DNA from: an uncultured Spirochaetaceae bacterium
Lineage (GTDB): Bacteria; Spirochaetota; Spirochaetia; Sphaerochaetales; Sphaerochaetaceae
Direction of reading: 5' to 3'
Length of the DNA stretch: 64,000 nt
NCBI GenBank assembly: GCA_944389975.1
Contig: CALXOH010000046.1
Span: forward strand, 1-64,000
Positions 54,586 through 63,466 of this stretch are shown in pieces. Numbering within the stretch: position 1 is the stretch's first letter; the number at the start of each line of letters is the position of its first letter. The position numbers were made by a program, and so were the translations under genes. Below the pieces are notes generated by a model that was not told the origin of the DNA, ran no database searches, and saw nothing but the letters and a program-made list of their open reading frames with translations.

Positions 54586-54686
54586 CTTTCTCATCCTCCT
54601 CATGCTTATCGTAATCTCGTTGTATTCATAAATCAAATATGATATTTTTAATATAAATCATAATAATTTTCTTATAAGGAGACGCA

Positions 54687-55607
54687 ATGACATTCCGACA
54701 GATGGAATACATCCTTAAAATCCATGAGGAAGGCGGCATATCGAAAGCAGCTGGGAAACTGAATGTCTCACAGCCTGCACTGACCCAGTGCGTAAAGGCG
54801 ATCGAGGAGGAATTGGGGGCGGAAATCTTCTTGCGCAAACACTATCCCTTGTCACTGACATATGCCGGAGAGAGGCTTTTCAAGACGATACGCGAGATTC
54901 TCAGACTGGAGAAGAACCTGCATAACGAGATATCAGACATAACAAAGGAACAGGTGGGCAGGCTACGCGTAGGAATGTCGATGCTCAAGGGAGCTGCCTT
55001 CCTTCCCGACATACTGCCGGAATTCGAGAAGCTCCACCCCAAAATCGAGGTTTCCATCATCGAACAAGGCTCTGTCTCCCTGGCATCCCTGGTCCAGCAG
55101 GACGTGGTGGATATCGCCCTCCTTGCAAACGACGAAGTCAGTCAAAATCAAATTTTCATGGAACCGATCTGTGCGGATTCCGTATTCCTATGTGCCGGAC
55201 CCCAAAGCAACCTTTACGGCAAATTCAGGAACGGCACGGAAGTTTCCATCAGGGAGATTGAAAACAATCCGCTGATTGCCATCAAGGAGGGGCATGGCCT
55301 TCATGTCACGCAAAGCAACGCATTCAAGAGATTGAAGAAACTTCCAGTCATACGTTACGAAGTCGAAAGCGCCGTCCTTGGCATGAAGCTTGTCAGTTCC
55401 TCTGATGCTGTAATGCTTTGTCCGTATTCCGTATTTCCCGTCATACTCACGCCGGATATACACATATTCCCGATACAGGAAAAATCCATTTCGAACATGA
55501 TGAGCATCGGATACAGCCATGAGACATACGTGACGCGCTACATGAAGGACTTCATCGAGATCGCGAAGAAAGTGATCAGGGCGACAAAGAACAATCCGGC
55601 AACGTGA
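54687..55607 (+). CDS. LysR-family transcriptional regulator
   Basis: 306 residues. N-terminal helix-turn-helix (MEYILKIHEEGGISKAAGKL and VSQPALTQCVKAIEEELG in part) with a substrate-binding domain. AAGGAG lies upstream of the ATG. It is divergent from the AtuA-like operon with about 100 bases between the starts, which is the usual layout for a LysR target. Confidence 0.9.
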   Translation: MTFRQMEYILKIHEEGGISKAAGKLNVSQPALTQCVKAIEEELGAEIFLRKHYPLSLTYAGERLFKTIREILRLEKNLHNEISDITKEQVGRLRVGMSMLKGAAFLPDILPEFEKLHPKIEVSIIEQGSVSLASLVQQDVVDIALLANDEVSQNQIFMEPICADSVFLCAGPQSNLYGKFRNGTEVSIREIENNPLIAIKEGHGLHVTQSNAFKRLKKLPVIRYEVESAVLGMKLVSSSDAVMLCPYSVFPVILTPDIHIFPIQEKSISNMMSIGYSHETYVTRYMKDFIEIAKKVIRATKNNPAT

Positions 55608-55656
55608 TGATTCCCTCATCGTCCGTCACTTCATATTCAGCATGCAACCATCAGGA

Positions 55657-56679
55657 TCAACGCAGGACACGCCCGGATGCGTTGCCTGATGCAAGGCTTT
55701 CAACTTCGCTTACGGTCACAAGATTGAAGTCATGTTCGATCGAGTGCTTCAGGCAGGACGAGGCTACGGCAAAATCTATGGCCTTTTGCGGATCGTATCC
55801 ACTACAAAGTGAATATATCAAGCCTGCTGCGAAAGAATCGCCTCCCCCTACCCTGTCCACGATCTGCATGGTATATTCAGGGGCAAAATACGCACTCCCG
55901 TCATCATAAAGCATGCCGCTCCATTTGTTTACCGACGCGGAAATGCTGGAACGAAGTGTAACTGCGACTTTCTTACATCCGAAACGATCATAAATCTTTC
56001 CGGCGACATCGATATAGCCATCCCTATCCAGCTTTCCATTCACCAAATCAGTATTCCTTGGAACGATACCGAACACATCGGATGCATCCTCTTCATTTGC
56101 GATGCAAAGGTCAACGTAAGGCATCAGCCTTCCCATGACCTTGCCGGCATCCTCCCTGCTCCAGAGTTTTTTCCGATAATTCAAATCACAACTGATTGTA
56201 ATTCCCCTATTCCTTGCTTCCTTGCACGCCTCTTCACAAATCAAGGGCAGTTGATTGCCCAAAGCTGGAGTAATACCCGTGAAATGAAACCACGCAGCAC
56301 CATCGAATATCTGGTCCCAGTCGAAATCTGAGGCATCCGCTTCCGCAATTGATGAGTGCGCCCTGTCGTATATGACTTTCGAAGACCTTTGACTTGCTCC
56401 CTTCTCTACAAAGTAAATGCCAAGGCGATCTCCTCCGAATGCAATATCCTGAACATCAACTCCATATCGACGAAGTTCGTTTATGACGCAACGGCCCAAA
56501 TCATTCTCAGGTAGTTTGGTCACAAACGATACATCCAGTCCGAAGTTGGCGAGGGAGACTGCGACGTTAGCCTCACCCCCAGCAAACGAGATTTCAAATA
56601 TAGGTGTCTGCAAAAGCCTGAGGTATCCGGGGGGATTGAGCCTCATCATTATCTCGCCGAATGTAACGACACGACTCAT
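55657..56679 (-). CDS. kdgK: 2-Keto-3-deoxygluconate kinase (PfkB family)
   Basis: 340 residues. Phosphorylates KDG-type acids to KDPG. Recognised by VVTFGEIMMRLNPP, SFAGGEANVA, FTGITPAL and the anion-hole DRVGGGDSFAAGLIY with the catalytic Asp. Next gene in the same operon is KDPG aldolase, which supports KDG over other sugars. The ATG at 56679 has AAGGAGG seven bases upstream; it overlaps the aldolase stop by four bases. Confidence 0.85.
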   Translation of the reverse strand: MSRVVTFGEIMMRLNPPGYLRLLQTPIFEISFAGGEANVAVSLANFGLDVSFVTKLPENDLGRCVINELRRYGVDVQDIAFGGDRLGIYFVEKGASQRSSKVIYDRAHSSIAEADASDFDWDQIFDGAAWFHFTGITPALGNQLPLICEEACKEARNRGITISCDLNYRKKLWSREDAGKVMGRLMPYVDLCIANEEDASDVFGIVPRNTDLVNGKLDRDGYIDVAGKIYDRFGCKKVAVTLRSSISASVNKWSGMLYDDGSAYFAPEYTMQIVDRVGGGDSFAAGLIYSLCSGYDPQKAIDFAVASSCLKHSIEHDFNLVTVSEVESLASGNASGRVLR

Positions 56680-57344
56680 CTGGTCTCCTCCTTTACCTTC
56701 TTCCAGCACGCGGATGCCTTTTTTGCCCTCCTTCCGATTTCCTTGAAATCCTTTTCCCGAATCAAACCCTTCGGGGCAATCCAGGAACCACCGAGGGCAA
56801 CCACATTCGGCTCAGAAGCCCAGGATGCAAGATTATCCTCATTCAGCCCGCCCAAAGGGAAGAGCTTCATCCCAAGGTACGAATAAGGGCCCATCATCGA
56901 CTTCATGTACCTTATCCCACCCAACGGCTCGGCAGGAAACAACTTCAAAAGCCTGCATCCCATGGCATACGCCGCCTCAACTTCGCTTGCCGTGGATATC
57001 CCCGGAGCGAATGGCAATTTCAATTCGATCGCCTTTTCCACTACTCCCGGATTGAACCCCGGAGCGACAGCCATCGATGCGCCTGCGTCAATCACATCTT
57101 GAATCTGATCCGGAAATATCACAGTACCGGCAGTTATGAACATCTCAGGGAAAACCCTGTGGATTTCCCTGATTGCAGGAACAGCAGCATTTGTACGCAA
57201 TGCAAGTTCAATTGCGGAAACCCCATTATCAAGCAACGTTTCGGCAACTGGGACGGCATCTTCAAGGTCCTCTATTTCCAATACCCCGAATATGCCTTTT
57301 TCGGAAACCAGACCAATCATCTCATCGGATATGACAGTATTCAT
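56676..57344 (-). CDS. eda: KDPG/KHG aldolase
   Basis: 222 residues. Cleaves KDPG to pyruvate and glyceraldehyde 3-phosphate. Class I aldolase with Schiff-base Lys in RLLKLFPAEPLGG, the Glu in AIELALRTNAA and the GTVIFPDQ and APGFNPGVV patches. It is preceded by a hairpin terminator of the transporter operon, so it may be read from its own promoter or by read-through. Confidence 0.88.
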   Translation of the reverse strand: MNTVISDEMIGLVSEKGIFGVLEIEDLEDAVPVAETLLDNGVSAIELALRTNAAVPAIREIHRVFPEMFITAGTVIFPDQIQDVIDAGASMAVAPGFNPGVVEKAIELKLPFAPGISTASEVEAAYAMGCRLLKLFPAEPLGGIRYMKSMMGPYSYLGMKLFPLGGLNEDNLASWASEPNVVALGGSWIAPKGLIREKDFKEIGRRAKKASACWKKVKEETR

Positions 57345-57386
57345 ATATTGTCCTCTTCATCGGTATTCTTGAAAATACAAACGCAT

Positions 57387-57418
57387 TTCTTCCCGGAAAA
57401 ATGAAGACCCGGGAAGAA
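57387..57418 (-). terminator. Hairpin after tctA
   Basis: TTCTTCCCGG and CCGGGAAGAA form a ten-base-pair stem. On the minus strand it is followed by a weak T-rich stretch (TTTGTATTTTC). It lies between the tctA stop and the eda start. Confidence 0.6.
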
Positions 57419-57427
57419 GGAGTAAAC

Positions 57428-58943
57428 TCAGTCCTCGGATGCCAGGGCCCTGGACTTTGCAAGGCCAAGCCTCTTGTTGACCCTTACCATGAAGAAAAGA
57501 AGCAAGCCCACAAGAATCAGGAGCACTATGCAGATAGGACGCCTGAGAAGGAAGAATACCAGATTGGACTTCGCCGCCCCTGCAAGCACGATGCTTGTAC
57601 GTAGGTTTGTCTCTATGATCGGTCCCAGAACGACTCCCAGAACCATGGGAGCTATCGGGAAACTGTTCTTCTTCATCAGGACCGCAACAAAAGCCATGAT
57701 GACCGCACACGTCATGTCATAGACACTGTTTCTGTTCGCATATGCCCCCATGAGGGAAAATGCGATGGTAAGGGGGATGATGTACGAAAGATCGATCTTC
57801 ACGACATTCTTGAACAGATTCACCCCGAAAAGCCCTATCACGAGCATGACAACGACAGTCAGAAGCATCCCGTACATGAACGTGTATGCAACCGTGGCAT
57901 GTTTTGTGAAAAGCTCAGGCCCGGGGATTATCCCGTGCACCGTCAGTGCTCCAAGCATTATCGCGGCAGTTCCGGATCCGGGGATTCCCAAGGAAAGAAG
58001 AGGAATCAGACAGCTTCCGACAACCGCGTTGTTCGCGCACTCGTTTGCAATGATTCCCTCTCCCGATCCGTTTCCATACTCCTCGGGATGTTTGGAAAGC
58101 GTCTTGGCATTCCCATATGCCACGAAGCTTGCAGTCGTCGCACCTACTCCCGGGAGAGCTCCGATCAGCACCCCGATAAGCGTCGAGCGGATGGCCATCC
58201 CCTTGTTCTGGACGATTTCCTTGACCACGGCGATGCGGGAGATCTTCTTCTGCTTTATGTTCGTTATCTTTCCTTCCTTTATCGTTACATTCAAAAGCAT
58301 CTCGGAAATGGCGAACATACCCAGTACGACGGCAATGATGTCAAAACCCATCTTCAAGCTGGGAATTCCGAAGTTGAACCTGTTTCCAGCAGTCATGTTG
58401 TCGACACCTATTGCACTTACGACTATGCCGAAGGCCGCGGAAAAGAATGACTTGGGTAGATCCGAGCCACCGGCAAGTGCACCGATGACAGTCAGGCCGG
58501 CTATTCCAAGCAAGAACATCTCCGGAGGTCCGAACGCAACTGCGATCCTTGCTATCGACGGGGTGAAAAATATCAACGCAAGAACTCCGACTATGCCACC
58601 GAAACCTGAAGATAGCACGGCAAGGTACAAAGCCCTTTCCGACTCGCCCTTCTTGGTCATGGGAAACCAACCCTTCGACTGCGGTGAATGTCGCTTCAGG
58701 GGCACCCGGGATATGCAACAGGACACCGGTTATCGAGCCACCGAACATCGCTCCCATGTAGATTCCGCCCAAAAGCAGAAGCCCTGCATGAGGTGGCAGC
58801 GTAAATGAAATGGGTAGCAGCAGGCTGACGCCTATCGTTCCGGTGAGCCCCGGGATGGCGCCGAAAACGACGCCAATTATAGAACCCAGGACGATCATGC
58901 CGAGCATCAGGGGGCTGAAAAGCTGACTTAAGACTTCAAGCAT
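57428..58943 (-). pseudogene. tctA: Tripartite tricarboxylate transporter large permease TctA, broken by a 4-bp duplication
   Basis: Read on the minus strand the first frame (58943 to about 58672) gives the TctA start (GMIVLGSIIGVVFGAIPGLTG and SITGVLLHIPGAPEATF in part) and then goes out of frame. The remaining 410 or so codons continue in another frame from WFPMTKKGE to the stop at 57428. At the junction GGTT is repeated (minus strand GGGTTGGTT); removing one copy restores EGFPMTKKGE, which is the family's EGxPM pattern. The plus-strand duplication is AACCAACC at 58665-58672. If real, the gene is inactive; the rest of the sequence is intact (about 500 residues). AGGAG lies six bases before the ATG at 58943. 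Confidence 0.85.
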
Positions 58944-58959
58944 AAGCATCTCCTGCCCA

Positions 58960-59922
58960 TCAGACGAAAAGCGTCGGATACTGCACGACCATATCTGCAA
59001 TCAAGGCATCCATATCCGACAGATATTTCTGGAGTTCCTCCCCGGTCTTGTAGGAATACACGGTATTGAGGTTCTCGAACTTCTCTTTTATCTGAGGATC
59101 GGAACCTATCTTGTCCAAAGCCGCCATCAACGTCGCCCTCACCTCATCGGGGCATCCCGTTGGAAGTGCGACTATCGGGTTATGGGCCATGTCCACATCA
59201 AAGCCAAGTTCTGCCAAAGACGGGATATCCTCATAGCCGGGAACTTTCTCGGCTGAGAAATAAATGAGGGGAACACATCCGTTCGCCTCCAATGTCGGAA
59301 GATACGACGGCGTGAGGCACGCCAGGTCTATATGCCCGCCCAGAAGGGAACTTGATACATCCGCCGATCCGCTGAACTTGACGATCGTTGCATCAAAATC
59401 CCCGCATGTCATCGCAATCGCCGCTTCTGTAATCGGTCCGCCACCAGAGCATCCGATCGTCACCGATCCCGGATTTGCCTTTGCATATTCCACTAGCTCG
59501 TCCCAGTTTGAGAAGCTTCCCTTTCTTGCAACAAGCACGGGAAGGCTCAGGTTATATACGGCAAGATTGTCAAAGTCATCCAGACTATAATTGGTCTCTT
59601 TGATGTTCACCAGGTATGAGTGGTCGGGACCTCCTAGTATTCCAATCGTATATCCGTCAGGCTCTGCAGTGGCAATCTCCTCGAATCCGATCTCCCCGCC
59701 GGCTCCAGCCCTGTTTACGACGTTCACCTGCCTTCCGAGTTCCGTACTCAGGGCCTCGGCGATTATCCTTGCCGCGTTGTCGGTTCCCCCTCCTGCTCCG
59801 TAAGGAACGATCATCTCGATGTTTTTTGACGGGTATGACGCCCCGTCATCCTTGCCGCCTTGGCCGAATACCTGGCAAAGCGCGAAAATCATGATGATAC
59901 ATACTGTAAGAATCTTCCTCAT
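58960..59922 (-). CDS. tctC: Tripartite tricarboxylate transporter solute-binding protein TctC
   Basis: 320 residues with a cleavable signal peptide. Patterns EMIVPYGAGGGTDNAAR, RAGAGGEIGF and GGHIDLACL are typical of Bug/TctC proteins, which carry a carboxylate-containing ligand to TctA/TctB. Given the operon, the ligand is probably a sugar acid. AAGGAGG lies just before the ATG at 59922. Confidence 0.9.
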   Translation of the reverse strand: MRKILTVCIIMIFALCQVFGQGGKDDGASYPSKNIEMIVPYGAGGGTDNAARIIAEALSTELGRQVNVVNRAGAGGEIGFEEIATAEPDGYTIGILGGPDHSYLVNIKETNYSLDDFDNLAVYNLSLPVLVARKGSFSNWDELVEYAKANPGSVTIGCSGGGPITEAAIAMTCGDFDATIVKFSGSADVSSSLLGGHIDLACLTPSYLPTLEANGCVPLIYFSAEKVPGYEDIPSLAELGFDVDMAHNPIVALPTGCPDEVRATLMAALDKIGSDPQIKEKFENLNTVYSYKTGEELQKYLSDMDALIADMVVQYPTLFV

Positions 59923-59947
59923 TTTCTCCTCCTTTAGAATCCGAATC

Positions 59948-60403
59948 TCAAGCCAACAAGACATCCCCGGGGAAGTTTATATTCAACACCAGTCCGAATA
60001 TCAGGTATATGCAGACTATCCCGACTGCTGAAAAGACCAAGGTCTTACGGAACCTGAACCGTCTGTTCCTTTTGCTTACGAATGAATGCATCGCAATGAA
60101 CATCAGGAACAAGGTCGTATAGAAGCCGACATATGAGAACATCAAGAGGCTGAGAATGAAGAAAAGGATCACAAGAGCCCACTCTTTCATTGAAAGGGCG
60201 TTCTCATCAGCCTCCGCTTCCTTCTCCGGATCGATCTTCATGCTTTTTGCCAGGTAAAGCACTCCTGATGAAAGCATCACGGCGAGTGCCATGTATGACA
60301 TGTAGTACATGTCGTTGTCCGAAAACCCCGTTGCGGCTAAAAAGACCGCTGAGACAAGGATCATCACCACGCCGATTGAAATGTTCTTTTTCCTTTCAGT
60401 CAT
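59948..60403 (-). CDS. tctB: Tripartite tricarboxylate transporter small permease TctB
   Basis: 151 residues with four hydrophobic segments (residues 8-25, 33-52, about 75-95 and 115-140) separated by a polar loop. Matches the TctB family by pattern and position. Overlaps the dehydratase stop by four bases. Confidence 0.8.
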   Translation of the reverse strand: MTERKKNISIGVVMILVSAVFLAATGFSDNDMYYMSYMALAVMLSSGVLYLAKSMKIDPEKEAEADENALSMKEWALVILFFILSLLMFSYVGFYTTLFLMFIAMHSFVSKRNRRFRFRKTLVFSAVGIVCIYLIFGLVLNINFPGDVLLA

Positions 60404-61580
60404 GAGATATCTTCCTCCATGAATCATCGATGTACTTCTCCACACACTTCCAATTGATGTCTATGCCCAGGCCTTCCCTCTCGGGAAGTTCCATGTGGCT
60501 TCCATTGAACAAGATCTTGTTTTCCAAAATTTCATGTCTAAGCGGGTTCAAAAGCTGGTTGTACTCATATAAGGACGGGTTATCTACCGCGGCCATTACA
60601 TTAAGCGCGGCAATGATGCCCACTCCCGAACCAACTCCATGCGGGGAAAGAAGCACGTTCTTTTCTCCTGCATACCGGGCAATGCGTGACATCCCCGTCA
60701 CTCCCCCTGCTCTTCCGATGTTCGACATGATGACATCGATGGCATTCGAATCCACAAGACGCTTGAACTGGTTTGGCGTAAAGCTGTTTTCCCCTGCAGC
60801 TATCCGCAGGTCCGTGACATCCCTTATCCTTTTGTAGGATTCGATGTTTTCCGGCGAGAATGGTTCTTCTATCCAATAGATGTCGAATCCGGAAAGGTTC
60901 CTGATGAGCTTGATCGCCTCTCCCAGCCTTCCCTCATAACCGCAATTCATATCCAGAAGAAGGTTTATTCCTTCTCCGGCAACTTCCCTCACAGCCCCGA
61001 TGTTCTCCAGATCGGTCTTCGCATCGCGTCCGATCTTCAGCTTTATAGAGGTAAAGCCCATGTCCAACAGCTCTTTGGCCCGTGCCTTTGTCTTTCCGAC
61101 ATCGGAAAAGAGCATCACGGGAGTCCCGTAACATCCTATCTTGTCATTGATCCTTCCGCCAAGAAGTGAAAAAACGGGAAGATGATGCTCCTTGCCCTTG
61201 AGATCCCAGACTGCAGTATCTATACCGCTTAATGCCTCCATCATAGCACCTGCCGTATTTCCGATCCCGTCGGCCATGTGCATCATGATCCTCCAGATTT
61301 TCACAGGATCATCCGTGTCAAGACCGCGAAGAACCGGATCGAAGTACCTGGAGACATAAAGGGATGAATATAGTGCATCGGGCAGACCGAAACACTCACC
61401 GTACCCTTTCATGCCATCTTCCCCGACAACTTCAACAAGCGTCGTATGCTGCCCCAGACGCCTCGAATACTTGAAGTTCGAAGAGGGATGCATGAGGCTC
61501 TCCGGTACATTTTCCTCCCCTCCGAAGTATTTGACCCATGTCGCATTCAACGGATAAGCATTTATCTTACGTATCTTCAA
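60396..61580 (-). CDS. Enolase-superfamily sugar-acid dehydratase (mandelate racemase/MLE type)
   Basis: 394 residues. Removes a proton next to a carboxylate and dehydrates acid sugars. Catalytic residues are visible: KLKIG (KxK), LLDMNC and WIEEPF and AAGENS (Mg ligands), and LSPHGVGSG (His). The exact substrate (galactonate, gluconate, mannonate or other) cannot be read from sequence. Context with KDG kinase and KDPG aldolase favours a product 2-keto-3-deoxy acid. The start is a TTG with AGGAGG seven bases upstream, overlapping the LacI-type operator by one base. Confidence 0.8.
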   Translation of the reverse strand: MKIRKINAYPLNATWVKYFGGEENVPESLMHPSSNFKYSRRLGQHTTLVEVVGEDGMKGYGECFGLPDALYSSLYVSRYFDPVLRGLDTDDPVKIWRIMMHMADGIGNTAGAMMEALSGIDTAVWDLKGKEHHLPVFSLLGGRINDKIGCYGTPVMLFSDVGKTKARAKELLDMGFTSIKLKIGRDAKTDLENIGAVREVAGEGINLLLDMNCGYEGRLGEAIKLIRNLSGFDIYWIEEPFSPENIESYKRIRDVTDLRIAAGENSFTPNQFKRLVDSNAIDVIMSNIGRAGGVTGMSRIARYAGEKNVLLSPHGVGSGVGIIAALNVMAAVDNPSLYEYNQLLNPLRHEILENKILFNGSHMELPEREGLGIDINWKCVEKYIDDSWRKISHD

Positions 61581-61592
61581 ATCCAGCCTCCT

Positions 61593-61608
61593 ACTTAATC
61601 GCTTAAGT
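61593..61608. promoter_or_regulatory. LacI-type operator at the start of the dehydratase operon
   Basis: ACTTAATCGCTTAAGT has perfect ACTTAA/TTAAGT half-sites with a central CG, the usual LacI-family layout. It lies immediately before the AGGAGG of the dehydratase gene. A repressor here would block transcription or translation start. Confidence 0.6.
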
Positions 61609-61764
61609 TAATTTAACAATCACTTTCCGGAAGTTGTCAAGGAGAATTTGCACCATACATGACAGGATGTAATCAATTTATTTATTTTCTTGAAAGAAAT
61701 AAAAATCATTATTACACTGTCTTGATGGCATTTTGTTTAATTTATGTCCAAGTCAGCCTATTGA

Positions 61765-61794
61765 TTAACTTAACATTGTTAAGTAGATTATAAT
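61765..61794 (+). promoter_or_regulatory. lacI-type gene promoter with operator
   Basis: TTAACT (61765-61770) and TATAAT (61789-61794) are 18 bases apart. A 17-bp palindrome with ACTTAAC and GTTAAGT arms (61768-61784) fills the spacer, sharing the ACTTAA half-site with the other operator. This suggests autorepression. Confidence 0.65.
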
Positions 61795-61813
61795 CAATTA
61801 ATCAAGGACTTAT

Positions 61814-62848
61814 ATGGGCACGACAATATACGATATTGCAAGAAAGGCAGGTGTTTCATCTGCAGCTGTTTCAATGGCATTGAACAAAAAGAAGGGCGTC
61901 AGCGAAAAAACGCGTGCCCGCATCATGGATATAGCAGAGGAATTGAATTACAAACCAAACTATTCCGCCCTGTCGCTGAGCACTAAGAAATCACACAACG
62001 TCGTATTGTTCATTTCTGCCGTAAACTTCCAGTTCTTCGACAGCTCGTTCTACTTCAGCATCCTAAGTACCATCTCTCAAAGCATAAGCAATGACTTTTT
62101 CCTCATAACCCGCATTTCAACGATCGCCAAGGAAGCTGAGGATATTGCGCAGATTGCAAACTCGGAAAAGCCACTTGCCTTCGTATTCATTGGTACCAGG
62201 CTGTCAATCGACTTCGTTCGCCGCCTGATAGGCAATACGCCTGCGATATTCTTCAACAAGCCGAACCTCTCAGGAAGGAACGTCTACTCCGTCTCATTCG
62301 ACAACAGGGAGGCTATGGAGATGATAACCGGCCACATGCTCCACCTGGGCCACAGGAAAATTGCATATGCAGGCTACCTTCCGGGCGTAATAACCGCGGA
62401 AAAACGCCTCGAAGGATTCCACGCGGCACTGTCGCGATACGGCATGGATAAAAGCGACGGAATGCTGATCAAGTGCGAATACCTTCCGATATTCGGATAC
62501 GAGGCTGTAAAGCGCCTGATAACGGAGGACGAGGAACTTCCGTCTGCATTCGTCTGCGGAAACGACCTGATTGCGGTTGGGATAATGCAGGCCCTGAGGG
62601 AATACGGTTTCAAAGTACCGGAAGACATTTCAATCGCAGGAATAGATAATCTTCTTCTATCAGACAGCCTCTGGGTACCATTGACCACCGTTGATGTAAA
62701 GTGCCAGGAAATAGGAGCTCGGATAGCAGGCCTTATCAGAAAGATCGATCAGGGATGCACGGAAAACGACAACATAATAATCAGTGTATCGCTTGTAAAG
62801 AGGGAATCAACGGGAAGGTTCAATTCTGAGGGAAAGAGGAAAAGATAA
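61814..62848 (+). CDS. LacI-family transcriptional repressor
   Basis: 344 residues. N-terminal helix-turn-helix (TIYDIARKAGVSSAAVSMAL), hinge (LNYKPNYSALSLST), and a periplasmic-binding-protein-like sensor domain (FVCGNDLIAVGIMQ). Probably controls the divergent sugar-acid operon and itself via the two operators found between them. AAGGA lies six bases before the ATG. Confidence 0.9.
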   Translation: MGTTIYDIARKAGVSSAAVSMALNKKKGVSEKTRARIMDIAEELNYKPNYSALSLSTKKSHNVVLFISAVNFQFFDSSFYFSILSTISQSISNDFFLITRISTIAKEAEDIAQIANSEKPLAFVFIGTRLSIDFVRRLIGNTPAIFFNKPNLSGRNVYSVSFDNREAMEMITGHMLHLGHRKIAYAGYLPGVITAEKRLEGFHAALSRYGMDKSDGMLIKCEYLPIFGYEAVKRLITEDEELPSAFVCGNDLIAVGIMQALREYGFKVPEDISIAGIDNLLLSDSLWVPLTTVDVKCQEIGARIAGLIRKIDQGCTENDNIIISVSLVKRESTGRFNSEGKRKR

Positions 62849-63466
62849 CTAAATGCTATGCAATAGTAAAATGTCTGGAGTAAACCATTGCTGTTTACAA
62901 TATTATTTGAGACAGTTTATTTTCTTCTGACTCTGGCCCGGAACAAATCTTCACCACTCCTTGAATGAATTCTAATTTCTTCAATCATCTCACAAGTTAG
63001 TTTTGTTGCATATGTCTCTAAAGATGGATAAATAAAATCACTTGTAATGTCCATATATCACAATTTTGTTCTAATCCCACAGAAAAAGTGATTGAAACCT
63101 TTTTTCTGTAACATTTCTATCTTCTGAACGGATTAGGCGGAAGATTCCTGATGAATACATAAAGGTTCAGCAAACCTTGTTAGGAATCCTAATCGAACCC
63201 TCTATGGCTTCAACATTCCTACCTAATCACAGCAAGCAAAAAGTTCAGGCTACGCGGAAAATCTGGACTTCGAAGTGGCTGGCACATTCGGATTCAAAGA
63301 AGTGTCGAACTTCTCAAAAAGCGCCACTTAAAACTGCTTCTTGTTCTCGTATTTCCATGAACCTCCACGCTTCACGAACTTTACCATCCTCGGATAGAAG
63401 AGTTCGAATACTTCCTCCAATGTTTTTCCGATGAGTTCCCCCAATGTCTGTGGGAAAGTGATACAG
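62849..63466. other. Low-information intergenic stretch with gene remnants
   Basis: About 620 bases without a supported gene. On the minus strand there is a 45-residue open frame at 62917-63054 (MDITSDFIYP to RARVRRK) with no ribosome binding site. Another open segment, ending in VKRGGSWKYENKKQF at about 63331, begins just after the next gene's end. Both look coding in composition but match nothing I recognise. No repeats, tRNA or terminators seen. Confidence 0.35.

Noticed and set aside
54687-55607. LysR gene as regulator of the sugar-acid operon
   Set aside because: It is divergent from the AtuA-like gene, which is the usual target arrangement; the sugar-acid operon has a LacI gene with matching operators.
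58665-58672. Programmed frameshift in tctA
   Set aside because: The junction is a 4-base tandem duplication and not a slippery heptamer with a downstream structure. A mutation or a sequencing error is simpler.
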